DNA of 64,000 nt from an uncultured Dehalococcoidia bacterium. Its GTDB lineage: Bacteria; Chloroflexota; Dehalococcoidia; Lucifugimonadales; UBA3495. Below are positions 17,317 through 25,565 of the stretch, in pieces. Position numbers and translations under genes: made by a program. The stretch spans positions 3,278,608-3,342,607 of the forward strand of contig OX638345.1 in assembly GCA_951813535.1 (NCBI GenBank), written 5' to 3'. The notes under the pieces are model-generated. The model saw nothing but the letters and a program-made list of their open reading frames with translations. It had not been told where the DNA came from and did no database searches. Positions within the stretch are counted from its first letter, which is position 1. The number at the start of each line of letters is the position of its first letter.

Positions 17317-17562
17317 TCACGGTCCCAACACCCGACCGGGAAATGACAATCGTTCAAATTCCTGATCATCCCGTCGGGTTTCAAGCAGCATTTGACCCAA
17401 TGACTGGGGCTGCTCCGCACCATCTAGCCAGTCACGATCTACAGCCGCTACAACCGTTGGCGGTTGATCCTTAAGGGTGGCCTGTTTTGCCCCGCCGGAC
17501 AGGGTGTCGATTACCATCGAGAGGAACTTGTTCATCATATGCTCGATAGGTCGCTTGACCAT
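17317..17562 (-). pseudogene. Phd-like antitoxin remnant
   Basis: 81-residue frame whose C-terminal half (QPPTVVAAVDRDWLDG then LGQMLLETRRDDQEFERL) resembles the end of Phd-type antitoxins and the fragment at 16744-16944. The N-terminal half, MVKRPIEHMMNKFLSMVIDTL, does not fit the usual DNA-binding start. It may be a chimeric or decayed antitoxin. No toxin follows. Confidence 0.35.
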
Positions 17563-17794
17563 GCTCGTTGCTCTTTACGACCCCAGTGTATATTCCAATC
17601 GCTCGACGCTGTTAATTTGTCGAGTAACAGTCGAGCGAGCCGGGCCGTTAGCGACCATTTTTAGCGATAACGGAATCTGCCTGTGTCCGGGCGGATCGAA
17701 TGCGATTAACCACCATCAAGCCGTCGTACCGTGTCTTACCGCTATGGCGGGCACTGAACGGAGGCTGGACAGCGCACATCCCTACGACATCAGC

Positions 17795-18775
17795 CTAGCC
17801 GTCAAGGTGCTCCTTCCATGCGTGTTTTAAGTAGTCCGTGAATCCATCAACGCTCTTACACGGCGTCATGTGTCCGAGTATTCGGCCCGTTTGCGTAAAA
17901 TCTAACACCCCAACATTGAGAGCGGTATCCAACGGGTACGGTTGAACTAGCACCCTGCCGAAATAGTCCCTTGGGATTGGGGAGCGTAAGGGCCACACCG
18001 TGAACTCAGGCTCTTGAAAATATTGTACTCGAAGACCGGCGTCGGGCATTTTCAATGAATAGATATCCCCGGTGCCGCCTCGGACCACCAAACCGACCGC
18101 GATTAGGTTATCCACTAGTTGAGCGTCTAAATCCTTTGCCCTATAGACAGCGTCCTCGCAATTCAAGATCACAGGCGTGATCCGGCCGCCGATGCAACAT
18201 GTGAATTCGCAAACGGCTGTGAACGTTTTCCAATCCTTCGGACTGACAATCGCAAGGCATTCGATCGCGGCATGACTAACGCGGCCTGGAGTAGTGGCTT
18301 CAAGCAGAAACGCCTTAGCGAAAGCTTGCTGTAGCGGGATATCTTGAACCCCCCGGCTTTTCGACACGAAGATACGTAACCAAGTACTATCCATCTCAGA
18401 CCATAGCTTTTTCCAATTGGTGTGCCGATCTCGGCCGGCAATTTCTATGGCCATGCGTAGAACACTCAAAACGTTGTCTAGTTCCTGTCTTCGAATGCCC
18501 AATGGAGCGCTCGGGTATGATGTACGAAGGATCCGTAGTGCCGGCTGCACTAGTCGGCGCGAAGGACTTGACGCATCGCGCAACATTTTTCGTTTGAGCT
18601 TCCAAAACTTGTAACGTATGAATGCATATTTTACGACCGGTAGGGTCAACAATCCGAAGATGTACCAGATCAACGCCTCAGGAGACAATAGCGGCCCTAA
18701 CGAAGCCGAAACTGAGATTAGAAAATCTAGCACCTCGCGGCAGGTCTCAAAGAGAGTTGTAATGACCCCAGACAC
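17795..18775 (-). CDS. DUF2806-like membrane-anchored protein
   Basis: 326 residues from a GTG. A hydrophobic segment at about 30-50 (ALIWYIFGLLTLPVVKYAFI) anchors it, followed by a basic helix. The middle (SHAAIECLAIVSPKDWKTFTAVCEFTC) and the later LVDNLIAVGLVV resemble the DUF2806/TIGR03899 pattern, in which an all-helical region precedes a 'no GLI' segment. The base composition is visibly lower in GC than neighbours, and it lies beside a tRNA gene, both signs of acquired DNA. Function unknown; relatives occur in genomic islands. Confidence 0.6.
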   Translation of the reverse strand: MSGVITTLFETCREVLDFLISVSASLGPLLSPEALIWYIFGLLTLPVVKYAFIRYKFWKLKRKMLRDASSPSRRLVQPALRILRTSYPSAPLGIRRQELDNVLSVLRMAIEIAGRDRHTNWKKLWSEMDSTWLRIFVSKSRGVQDIPLQQAFAKAFLLEATTPGRVSHAAIECLAIVSPKDWKTFTAVCEFTCCIGGRITPVILNCEDAVYRAKDLDAQLVDNLIAVGLVVRGGTGDIYSLKMPDAGLRVQYFQEPEFTVWPLRSPIPRDYFGRVLVQPYPLDTALNVGVLDFTQTGRILGHMTPCKSVDGFTDYLKHAWKEHLDG

Positions 18776-18890
18776 AAGCTAACCCCAAGAAATTCACCCG
18801 ACCTGCTGCGACCAAAGAGATAAGCGTTCACGAAACGTGGCAACGGACATACGGATGTTGGTTTGGCCAATCGTTTGACCGGAGTTGAAA

Positions 18891-18965
18891 TGGTGGGCCC
18901 GACAGGGTTCGAACCTGTGACCTGCCGATTATGAGTCGGATGCTCTTCCACTGAGCTACGGGCCC
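18891..18965 (-). tRNA. tRNA with CAU anticodon (Met or Ile2)
   Basis: Minus strand: acceptor GGGCCCG pairs with CGGGCCC, the D arm has GCTC...GAGC, the anticodon loop CTCATAA gives CAU, and the T arm is ACAGG-TTCGAAC-CCTGT. The CCA tail is encoded (18893-18891). 75 bases with CCA. The anticodon alone does not separate elongator Met from lysidine-modified Ile2; the first acceptor pair (G-C) excludes the usual initiator mismatch. Confidence 0.95.
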
Positions 18966-19029
18966 CGAACGCGCAGCGCGAACATCGATCCCGCGCCACG
19001 ATTCAGGTTAGACCCCGACTGCCCAATCG

Positions 19030-20382
19030 TCAAATGCCCAGGCGCTGGCGGTATTCCGGGTCCCACTCGGCGAGCTGGCGGCGCTCCACCAGCTCCTCCG
19101 GGTCCAGCGTCGGCGACGGCTCGCCGGTGGTAGGAACCTCGGTGATTACTGTGGCCTCGGCCCAGGCGGCCACCTGCTCGGCGGGTTTGCCCAGCAGCGC
19201 CTCCAGCAGCGGCACGTTGTCCTGGCCAAAGTTCGGCGCCGGACCCCGAATCTCCAGCGGCGTCTTCGACAGCTTGTAGGGGCGACCCATGATGATGCGC
19301 GTGCCCATGTCCCGCTCCGGCGGGTACTCCACCCGCTCCAGGAAGTTGCGGCTGCGGTAATGGGGGTCGAAATGGACGTCCTTGCCGCTGAGCACCGGGC
19401 CGGACGCAATGCCTTTGGCCTGCAGCGCGTGCATCATCTCGTACTTGTCGTGGTGCTTCGTCGACTGGCCGATTGCCTCGTCGATCTCGTCATGGCCTGT
19501 CTGCCGGCCGGCCAGGGTGGCGAACCGTTTGTCGGAGGCCAGGTCGTCCCGTTCCATGAGGAGGCACAGGGCGAGCCACTGCTCGTTGTCGGCCACGGAC
19601 AGGGTGATCCACTCGTCGTCCCCGGCGGCGGGATAGGCTCCCTGGGGCGCGCGGTTGGGATGGCGGTTGCCGATGCGCTCGCCCTCGCGCCCGTTGGCAA
19701 TGGCGTCCATCAGGTATTCGGACAGGAACATGACCCCGGCCTGGTACATGCCGATGTCCACCCACAGGCCCTTGCCGGTGCGGTTGCGGTAGCGCAAGGC
19801 CGACCCAATGGCCAGCATCGCGCTCCAGGTGGACAGGAAGTCGACGAAGGAGCGGCCGGCCTTGGACGGCTCGTCGCCGGGGTAGCCGGTGATCCAGCAG
19901 TGGCCGTGGGTGCCCTCCTGGGTGGTGGCCTGGGCCGGGTAGGACGAATAGGGACCGTCGCCGTGGCCGTAGCCGGTGTTGGACACCATGATGATGTCGG
20001 GCCGCAGCTTGCGCAGGTTGGGGTAGTCCAGGTTCCAGCGGCGCATGACGCGAGGCGTGAAGTTCTCCATGACGACGTCGCTGACCATCACCAGCTCGCT
20101 GAAGATCTGCCGGCCCTCCTCCTGGGCCATGTCCAGCACCATGGACCGCTTGCCGCGGTTGAGCAGTTGGTAGGTACTGGGCCGGTTCCACCAATCCTCG
20201 CCCGGGTCGTTGTCGGGGAAGGTGCCGTACAGCCCGCCGCCGCGCGTTATGTCCGGTCGGCCCGGACCTTCGATCTTGATGACCTCAGCGCCCAGGTCGG
20301 CCAGCTGCCCGCCGGTGTAGGGCAGCGCAAACACGTAGGTGGAATCGAGAACCCGTATCCCTTCCAGGGGCAGAGCGGTCAT
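19030..20382 (-). CDS. CaiB/BaiF-family CoA-transferase 1
   Basis: 450 residues of the class III CoA-transferase family. The start LEGIRVLDSTYVFALPYTGGQLADLGAEVIKIE is diagnostic, and KRSMVLDM...GRQIF and GKGLWVDIGMYQ follow. These enzymes move CoA from one acyl group to another through an aspartyl-CoA intermediate. The next gene on the strand (20415) is a paralogue, so the pair may form a heteromer. The acid substrate cannot be deduced. Confidence 0.92.
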   Translation of the reverse strand: MTALPLEGIRVLDSTYVFALPYTGGQLADLGAEVIKIEGPGRPDITRGGGLYGTFPDNDPGEDWWNRPSTYQLLNRGKRSMVLDMAQEEGRQIFSELVMVSDVVMENFTPRVMRRWNLDYPNLRKLRPDIIMVSNTGYGHGDGPYSSYPAQATTQEGTHGHCWITGYPGDEPSKAGRSFVDFLSTWSAMLAIGSALRYRNRTGKGLWVDIGMYQAGVMFLSEYLMDAIANGREGERIGNRHPNRAPQGAYPAAGDDEWITLSVADNEQWLALCLLMERDDLASDKRFATLAGRQTGHDEIDEAIGQSTKHHDKYEMMHALQAKGIASGPVLSGKDVHFDPHYRSRNFLERVEYPPERDMGTRIIMGRPYKLSKTPLEIRGPAPNFGQDNVPLLEALLGKPAEQVAAWAEATVITEVPTTGEPSPTLDPEELVERRQLAEWDPEYRQRLGI

Positions 20383-20414
20383 CAGTCAGTTCCTCCCCAC
20401 ATCCATTGCGACGT

Positions 20415-21605
20415 TCAGATGACTTCCAGCTGCCGCATGACCGACAGCGTCGCGCGGTCGTAGCCCAGTCCCTCGACGAAGATCTCGTCGTTGTGCTGTC
20501 CCAGCGTCGGCGCCGCCATCCGCAGTTGATACCCGGCCGGCGTCATCCTGAACAGCTCGGCCGGCACCTTGATCCGCCCGATCACCGGGTGTTCGGTCTC
20601 GCGATAGAACTCGCGGGAGTCGAGCTGCGGGCAGTCGGCCAGTTCCGTGGGCGTCTGCACCAGGCCGAAGAGCATGCGCTTCTCCGCCGCCGCTGGGAAC
20701 AGTTCCCACTTCTCCCGGTCCTTGATGACGTCCAGCACCACCTCGTCCATGGCCGGGCCGTTGCGGACGCGCTGGGCCCGGTCGGCAAACCTGGGTTCCA
20801 GCAACTCGGGGGCGCGGAAAAAGTCGGCGATGTCGTCCCAGGTCGCGCCGCCGCCGGCCTGCACGATGATCCAGCCGTCCTTGCAGGGCATGGGGTTTTC
20901 CCACATGGTTCCCGGGGCCCGCCGCACCTGCACGCCGCCGATGAACGGGTAGATGGTCTGCGTCGCCATCATGGTGGAGGCCACGCACTCTGTGATGGAC
21001 ACATCCACGTGCTGGCCGACGCCGTGCCGGTCCTGGGCGAACAGCGCCATGGCGGTGGCGCCGGCTCCGAACAGGCCGCCCTCGTACTGCGCCTGGAACC
21101 CACCGTGCTTGAGGGGCGGCCGGCCCTGCACACCGCTGATCCCCATCACCATGCCCATGGCATAGGAGACGATCTCCTCGCCGGCATACTGGCTATAGGG
21201 GCCGGTCTGTCCGAAGGGTGTGATGGAAGTCATCACCAGGTTCGGATTGATCGCCGACAGCGCGTCGTAGCCTATGCCCAAGTCGTCGAGATGGCCGGGC
21301 CGGTAACTCTCAATGACCAGGTCAATATGAGGGACCAGTTCCTTGAGGATGCGCCGGCCGGCAGCCGTCTCCAGATTGAGAGTAATGCCCTTCTTGTTCA
21401 GGTTGAGGATCAGGAAGAACAGGCTCTTTTCCGGATGCGGGTCGTCGTGGTAATACGGACCGACTCGCCGCATCGCCGACCCTCCGGGCGGTTCGACCTT
21501 CAGCACGTCCGCGCCGTAGTCGGCCAGCAGCCTCCCACAAAAAGACCCGGCGATATCTTCGCTCAGGTCCAGCACCTTGATTCCGCTCAATGGCCCGTCC
21601 AACAT
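20415..21605 (-). CDS. CaiB/BaiF-family CoA-transferase 2
   Basis: 396 residues from the ATG at 21605 (MLDGPLSGIKVLDLS), the usual start of the family; the frame is open to 21689, and no strong ribosome site distinguishes the two. SFCGRLLADYGADVLKVEPP and GVGQHVDVSITECV are class III CoA-transferase landmarks. Its stop is 32 bp before the ATG of the first CaiB gene, so they are co-transcribed. Subunits of benzylsuccinate- or mesaconyl-type transferases are arranged like this. Substrate unknown. Confidence 0.92.
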   Translation of the reverse strand: MLDGPLSGIKVLDLSEDIAGSFCGRLLADYGADVLKVEPPGGSAMRRVGPYYHDDPHPEKSLFFLILNLNKKGITLNLETAAGRRILKELVPHIDLVIESYRPGHLDDLGIGYDALSAINPNLVMTSITPFGQTGPYSQYAGEEIVSYAMGMVMGISGVQGRPPLKHGGFQAQYEGGLFGAGATAMALFAQDRHGVGQHVDVSITECVASTMMATQTIYPFIGGVQVRRAPGTMWENPMPCKDGWIIVQAGGGATWDDIADFFRAPELLEPRFADRAQRVRNGPAMDEVVLDVIKDREKWELFPAAAEKRMLFGLVQTPTELADCPQLDSREFYRETEHPVIGRIKVPAELFRMTPAGYQLRMAAPTLGQHNDEIFVEGLGYDRATLSVMRQLEVI

Positions 21606-21736
21606 GGCGGGGATTTTATCCCAAGCGGGCGACTGCGGCAATTTGTCGAATACGCTGCGCAACGCAAGGTATACTTGTCGCGGTCTCATTCGTCAGCATA
21701 TACCGCAGACCAAGCAAATCATCAGGAGTTTCCCCG

Positions 21737-22396
21737 ATGCTCATCGACCCCAAGACCTTCGAACGGTTCAACATGATCCTCACCGGTGTGGTGGTGCCGC
21801 GGCCGATCGCCTTCGTGTCCACCGTCTCGACCGACGGCGTGGTGAACTTGGCCCCCTTCAGCTTTTTCAACGCCATGGCCTACAACCCACCCACGGTAAT
21901 TTTCTCCTCCTCCCGCCGCGCTCCAGGCTGGCAGGACAAGCGCAAGGACACGCTGACCAACATCGAGGAGACCGGCGAATACGTGGTCAACGTGGTCGTG
22001 GACGATATTGCGCCCGCCATGAACGCCACCGCCGCCGAGTACCCGTCCGACGTGTCAGAGTTTGACATCGCCGGCCTCACCGAGGCCCCCAGCGAAATCA
22101 TAAAACCGCCTCGCGTGTTGGAGTCTCCGGTGAACATGGAGTGCCGGCTCGTGCAGGTCGTGAACATCGGGGAGCAGCCTCACGCCCACGGCATCGTCAT
22201 CGGCGAAATCCTGCGCATGCACGTGAGCGATGAGGTGCTGTACGACGGCCCCAATGGGCTGCGGATCAACCACGCCGCGCTCAAGCCCACCGGACGCCTC
22301 GCCGGCAACATGTACTGCCACACCGACGACGTTTTCGAACTGGTGCGCCCCACCTACACCGAGCAGGACGAAAGCGCGGAGCGCGTTGCGGACTGA
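21737..22396 (+). CDS. flavin reductase family protein (FMN-binding)
   Basis: 219 residues. It has the split-barrel flavin reductase pattern: LTGVVVPRPIAFVSTVSTDGVVNLAPFSFFNAMAYNPP and a late HAIVIGEI-type strand (HGIVIGEILRMHV). It should reduce FMN or FAD with NAD(P)H and feed LLM-type monooxygenases, several of which are in this window. The ATG at 21737 follows AGGAG by 9 bases; upstream in-frame codons belong to the divergent CaiB leader. A glutaredoxin gene follows 24 bp downstream. Confidence 0.92.
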   Translation: MLIDPKTFERFNMILTGVVVPRPIAFVSTVSTDGVVNLAPFSFFNAMAYNPPTVIFSSSRRAPGWQDKRKDTLTNIEETGEYVVNVVVDDIAPAMNATAAEYPSDVSEFDIAGLTEAPSEIIKPPRVLESPVNMECRLVQVVNIGEQPHAHGIVIGEILRMHVSDEVLYDGPNGLRINHAALKPTGRLAGNMYCHTDDVFELVRPTYTEQDESAERVAD

Positions 22397-22420
22397 TCCG
22401 TACCTGACTGGAGGCTCAAC

Positions 22421-22672
22421 ATGACCACCGCGGAACCTGAAATCAAACTCTATGGCGCCGAGTGGTGTCCCGACTGCCATCGTTCGCGCAACTACCTGGA
22501 CAGCCAATCCGTGGCCTACGAGTACGTCAACGTTGACGGCGACGACGAAGCCCAAGCCTACGTGAAGCAGGTCAACGATAACCGGCTGATCATCCCGACC
22601 ATCGTTTTTCCCGATGGTTCGGTACTGGTTGAGCCGTCCAACGCCGAATTGGCCCGCAAGCTCAGGGACTGA
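22421..22672 (+). CDS. glutaredoxin-like protein
   Basis: 83 residues forming a single thioredoxin-like domain. The active site is CPDC at residues 16-19 (AEWCPDCHRS), and TIVFPDGSVL supplies the cis-Pro region (IPTIVF). It belongs to the NrdH/mycoredoxin-like group and should reduce disulfides in the cytoplasm. GGAGG lies 8 bases before the ATG. It is in an apparent two-gene operon with the flavin reductase. Confidence 0.93.
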   Translation: MTTAEPEIKLYGAEWCPDCHRSRNYLDSQSVAYEYVNVDGDDEAQAYVKQVNDNRLIIPTIVFPDGSVLVEPSNAELARKLRD

Positions 22673-22684
22673 CTGTCCGAGCCG

Positions 22685-23050
22685 CTAATCGGGAAACTGC
22701 AATAACTGGAGTACGTTCCCGTCGGGATCGCTAAAGGTGGCAACCCAGCCACCCCAGTGTTCCCGCTCGGGAACGCGGATGAACGGCACGCCGGCAGCGG
22801 ACAGCCTGGCGTGCTCTGCGTGAATATCGTCGACTCCCAGGTGGGGCATAACGCGCAGGGGGTCTTTTGAACCGCCGCTCACGCTGCCGTGCCGTCCCAC
22901 GTTGAACCGGATATCGCCCAGTTCAAATGCGGCGAAGCCCTCGTCCTCGTGGAAGGAATGCAGGGGCAATCCGAGGACATCGCGGTAGAACCGCAACATC
23001 CCGTCCAGGTCGTCGGTCCACAGGGTTATGCCGACAACGCCGGTGATCAC
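22685..23050 (-). CDS. VOC family (glyoxalase-like) protein
   Basis: 121 residues, one vicinal-oxygen-chelate domain of two beta-alpha-beta-beta-beta modules: ITLWTDDLDGMLRFYRDVLGLPL at the start and HARLSAAGV...FSDPDGNVLQLLQF at the end. Members bind a divalent metal and act on glyoxal adducts, extradiol substrates or antibiotics. It is encoded 9 bp after the Fur-type gene on the same strand. Confidence 0.9.
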   Translation of the reverse strand: MITGVVGITLWTDDLDGMLRFYRDVLGLPLHSFHEDEGFAAFELGDIRFNVGRHGSVSGGSKDPLRVMPHLGVDDIHAEHARLSAAGVPFIRVPEREHWGGWVATFSDPDGNVLQLLQFPD

Positions 23051-23059
23051 AACGAAAGT

Positions 23060-23512
23060 CTATTTGCTGGCGTGCGAGCTCGCCGGCTCATCAGCCGGCA
23101 CGCAGGCGCGGCACCAGCCGTGAAAATCGACCCGCTGCCACATGACCTGGAAACGAGTCTCAGTGGACACCTGGTCGCGCAACCGGATGATGATGTCGCT
23201 GCTATCGTCGGCGTCGGCAATGTTCCCGCACCCGATGCATACCAGATTGACGTGAGGTGACACGTTGCTCTCGTACCGGGACTGCTTGGCAAAGGGCAAC
23301 TCTTGGATCAAACCGCTCTTGGAAAGCACTCCCAGGGTCGAATAAACGGTGGCCAGCGTCATGGAAGGGAAGTGCTGCTGCACGCGCTCGTGGATCTGTT
23401 GCACCGTGGGATGGTCGGTGGAGTTGAGCACGGCCTCGGCGATGGCCAGGCGCTGCGGCGTGACCCGCACGCCTCCCTGACGAAGTTGCTGCACAACGGC
23501 GCTCTGTATCAT
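23060..23512 (-). CDS. Fur family transcriptional regulator (PerR-like)
   Basis: 150 residues. The winged helix carries the DNA-contacting GGVRVTPQRLAIAEAVL and TLATVYSTLGVLSKSGLI. Downstream, SPHVNLVCIGCGNI and WCRAC give two CxxC pairs for the structural zinc. This is the layout of PerR/Fur peroxide or metal sensors. Promoter and start fit: an extended -10 lies at 23577-23606. It probably controls itself and the adjacent VOC gene, and perhaps the divergent thiolase operon. Confidence 0.93.
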   Translation of the reverse strand: MIQSAVVQQLRQGGVRVTPQRLAIAEAVLNSTDHPTVQQIHERVQQHFPSMTLATVYSTLGVLSKSGLIQELPFAKQSRYESNVSPHVNLVCIGCGNIADADDSSDIIIRLRDQVSTETRFQVMWQRVDFHGWCRACVPADEPASSHASK

Positions 23513-23576
23513 CGTCCCCTCCGGATACTGCGCCTGTCACCTTCCGCAAAAACCGCTTCGGCAGCATCGTGATCGG

Positions 23577-23606
23577 AGTATAGCACCGGGCATTTGTGAC
23601 CCGCAA
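23577..23606 (-). promoter_or_regulatory. promoter for Fur-type gene
   Basis: Minus strand: TTGCGG (23606-23601), 18 bases, TATACT (23582-23577) with an extended-10 TG two bases upstream. The predicted start of transcription is about 58 bases before the ATG. Confidence 0.6.
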
Positions 23607-23748
23607 ATCGAACACACTCACTGTGCAGACGTAAGCCACCTGGCGAGCTGAAGCGCCGGAATCCGTCGCCGGGACACCACTATGGCAATGCCTGCGATTT
23701 TTGGTGTAGGATGTCCCACCGCAACCGCAAGTGAGGAGCAATTTCGAA

Positions 23749-25023
23749 ATGGCTACCACCCGTTCCCGTCGCCTGGCCCGCTCGGTATCCATAGTCGGCG
23801 CCGGTCTGTCCCAGTTCGGGGCCTATCCCGACAAGACCAGCCGCGACCTGTTCGTCGAAGCGTTCCACGACATGCAGGACAGTATCGATACAGGCATCTC
23901 GGCACAGGATATCGAAGCCGGTTACCTGGGTAACTACTCGGCTGACCTGTTCGAGCACCAGGGCCACACGGCGCCCATCATGGCCGACTGGCTGGGGATG
24001 ACGCCCACCCCGATGACGCGCATCGAGAACGCGTGCGCCAGCAGCGGCAGCGCCCTCCGCGAGGGCGTGATGGCCATCGCCAGCGGCATGTACGACGTGG
24101 TTCTGGTGGGCGGCGTGGAGAAGATGACCTCGCTGCCGACGGAAGGTGTCACCGATGTCCTGGCCTCCGCCGCGGACGGGCTGTACGAAGTTCCTGCCGG
24201 CCTCACTTTCCCCGGCATCTTCGGAGCTATCGCCAAGGCGCACATGGACCGGTACGAGACCAACCTGAACCACCTGCTCAAGGTGGGGGTCAAGAACCAC
24301 GAGAACGGAAAGCTGAACCCCAAAGCCCAGTTCCAGGTCACCGTCAGGGACATGATGGACCGGAGAAAGGCAAGGGCCGAGCAGCGCGGCGAGCCCGTTC
24401 CCGATTGGGATGACGAACTGGACTTCCTGAACGATGCCCGCGCCAACCCGTGGATCGCCTGGCCGTTGCGCCTCTACGACTGCGCTCCCATTACCGACGG
24501 CGCATCCTGCGTGTTGCTGGTTGCCAGCGAGTTGGCCAACCAATTCACCGAAAAACCGGTGCATATCGCCGGCCTCGGGCAGGCCACGGGCCGCCCGCTG
24601 CATGATGCTGAGGAGTTGACCTCCCTGTCGGCCGCGAAGATCGCATCGGCACAGGCTTACGAGATGGCCGGCATCGGACCCGAGCAGGTCGGCGTTGCCG
24701 AGGTGCACGACTGTTTCACCATCGCCGAGATCGTCGCCAGCGAGGACCTGGGCTTTTTCGCTCCTGGAGAGGGACCGCACGCGGTGGACGAAGGGCGCAC
24801 CGCCCGCACGGGCGACCGTCCCATCAACACCAGCGGCGGCCTGAAGGCCAAGGGCCACCCCGTTGGCGCCAGCGGCGTGGCGCAGGTCATCGAGGTCTAC
24901 AAGCAACTCCGCGGTGAGGCCGGTGGTCGCCAGGTGTCCAACCCCGATTTGGAATTCGGGCTCACGCACAATGTGGGCGGAACCGGCGGAACCTGTGTCG
25001 TCAACGTGCTCCAGCGCGGCTAG
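23749..25023 (+). CDS. SCP2-type thiolase family protein
   Basis: 424 residues from the ATG at 23749 (GAGGAG 11 bases upstream). It has the thiolase fold: nucleophilic Cys in ENACASSGSAL, VHDCF for the HDCF motif, and GGLKAKGHPVGASG with the catalytic His. The arrangement matches the sterol-carrier-type (SCP-x) thiolases, which usually need a small DUF35 protein; that is the next gene. Likely role is cleavage of 3-ketoacyl-CoA from side chains or branched acids. The next gene starts 11 bp downstream, so the two are an operon. Confidence 0.93.
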   Translation: MATTRSRRLARSVSIVGAGLSQFGAYPDKTSRDLFVEAFHDMQDSIDTGISAQDIEAGYLGNYSADLFEHQGHTAPIMADWLGMTPTPMTRIENACASSGSALREGVMAIASGMYDVVLVGGVEKMTSLPTEGVTDVLASAADGLYEVPAGLTFPGIFGAIAKAHMDRYETNLNHLLKVGVKNHENGKLNPKAQFQVTVRDMMDRRKARAEQRGEPVPDWDDELDFLNDARANPWIAWPLRLYDCAPITDGASCVLLVASELANQFTEKPVHIAGLGQATGRPLHDAEELTSLSAAKIASAQAYEMAGIGPEQVGVAEVHDCFTIAEIVASEDLGFFAPGEGPHAVDEGRTARTGDRPINTSGGLKAKGHPVGASGVAQVIEVYKQLRGEAGGRQVSNPDLEFGLTHNVGGTGGTCVVNVLQRG

Positions 25024-25034
25024 GAGGCTTCTGC

Positions 25035-25454
25035 ATGGCTACCGAAGCGGAATCCCGACCGTTCAACGCTGCGTCATTCTACGCCTTTCTCCAGGAGGGC
25101 CGGTTCATGGGCGTGCGTTGCCGCGAAAACGGCAATTTGTACGCTGAAGCGCGGCCCATCGACCCGGTGAGCCACAGCCGGGACATGGAGTGGCACGAAC
25201 TCAGTGGCCGCGCGACGTTGAGCACCTTCACCTGCATATCAGTCGCGCCGGCCTCACTGGAAGCCAAGGGCTTTGGTCGGAACAATCCTTACTGCACCGG
25301 CATCGTAACGTTGGAGGAGGGGCCGCGTATTTCGGCTCGAATCGCCGGCGTGGACGCGTCCAATCCGCAGAACATACGGACCGGCATGGCGTTGGAAATC
25401 GACCTGACGGAAATCGATCCAAACGAACCGGGGCTGGTGTTCCGGCCGGCATGA
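25035..25454 (+). CDS. DUF35 OB-fold protein, zinc ribbon degenerate
   Basis: 139 residues. The C-terminal OB-fold part, LSTFTCISVAPASLEAKGFGRNNPYCTGIVTLEEGPRI, is typical of DUF35 partners of SCP2-type thiolases. The N-terminal rubredoxin-like knuckle should hold two CxxC pairs; here only one Cys is present (VRCRENGNLY), so zinc binding is doubtful. It is probably a subunit that stabilises the thiolase complex. It lies just after the thiolase gene. Confidence 0.88.
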   Translation: MATEAESRPFNAASFYAFLQEGRFMGVRCRENGNLYAEARPIDPVSHSRDMEWHELSGRATLSTFTCISVAPASLEAKGFGRNNPYCTGIVTLEEGPRISARIAGVDASNPQNIRTGMALEIDLTEIDPNEPGLVFRPA

Positions 25455-25513
25455 TCAGTTAGACACCCGTGTGCCGGCTGAAACGCGCCGGCGCCGAGAA
25501 CGGTCAAAATGAA

Positions 25514-25545
25514 ACCGCCCCACTTGGATGGGGCGGTCGTTTTTC
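25514..25545 (+). terminator. intrinsic terminator of the thiolase operon
   Basis: ACCGCCCC (25514-25521) pairs with GGGGCGGT (25530-25537), loop of 8 bases, followed by CGTTTTTC. This is a classic stem plus U-run. Confidence 0.85.
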
Positions 25546-25565
25546 GGTTCCGGGAATGGCGCTTA

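Noticed and set aside
19360-21776. Long forward frames opposite the CoA-transferases
   Set aside because: Shadow frames of two recognisable CaiB genes.
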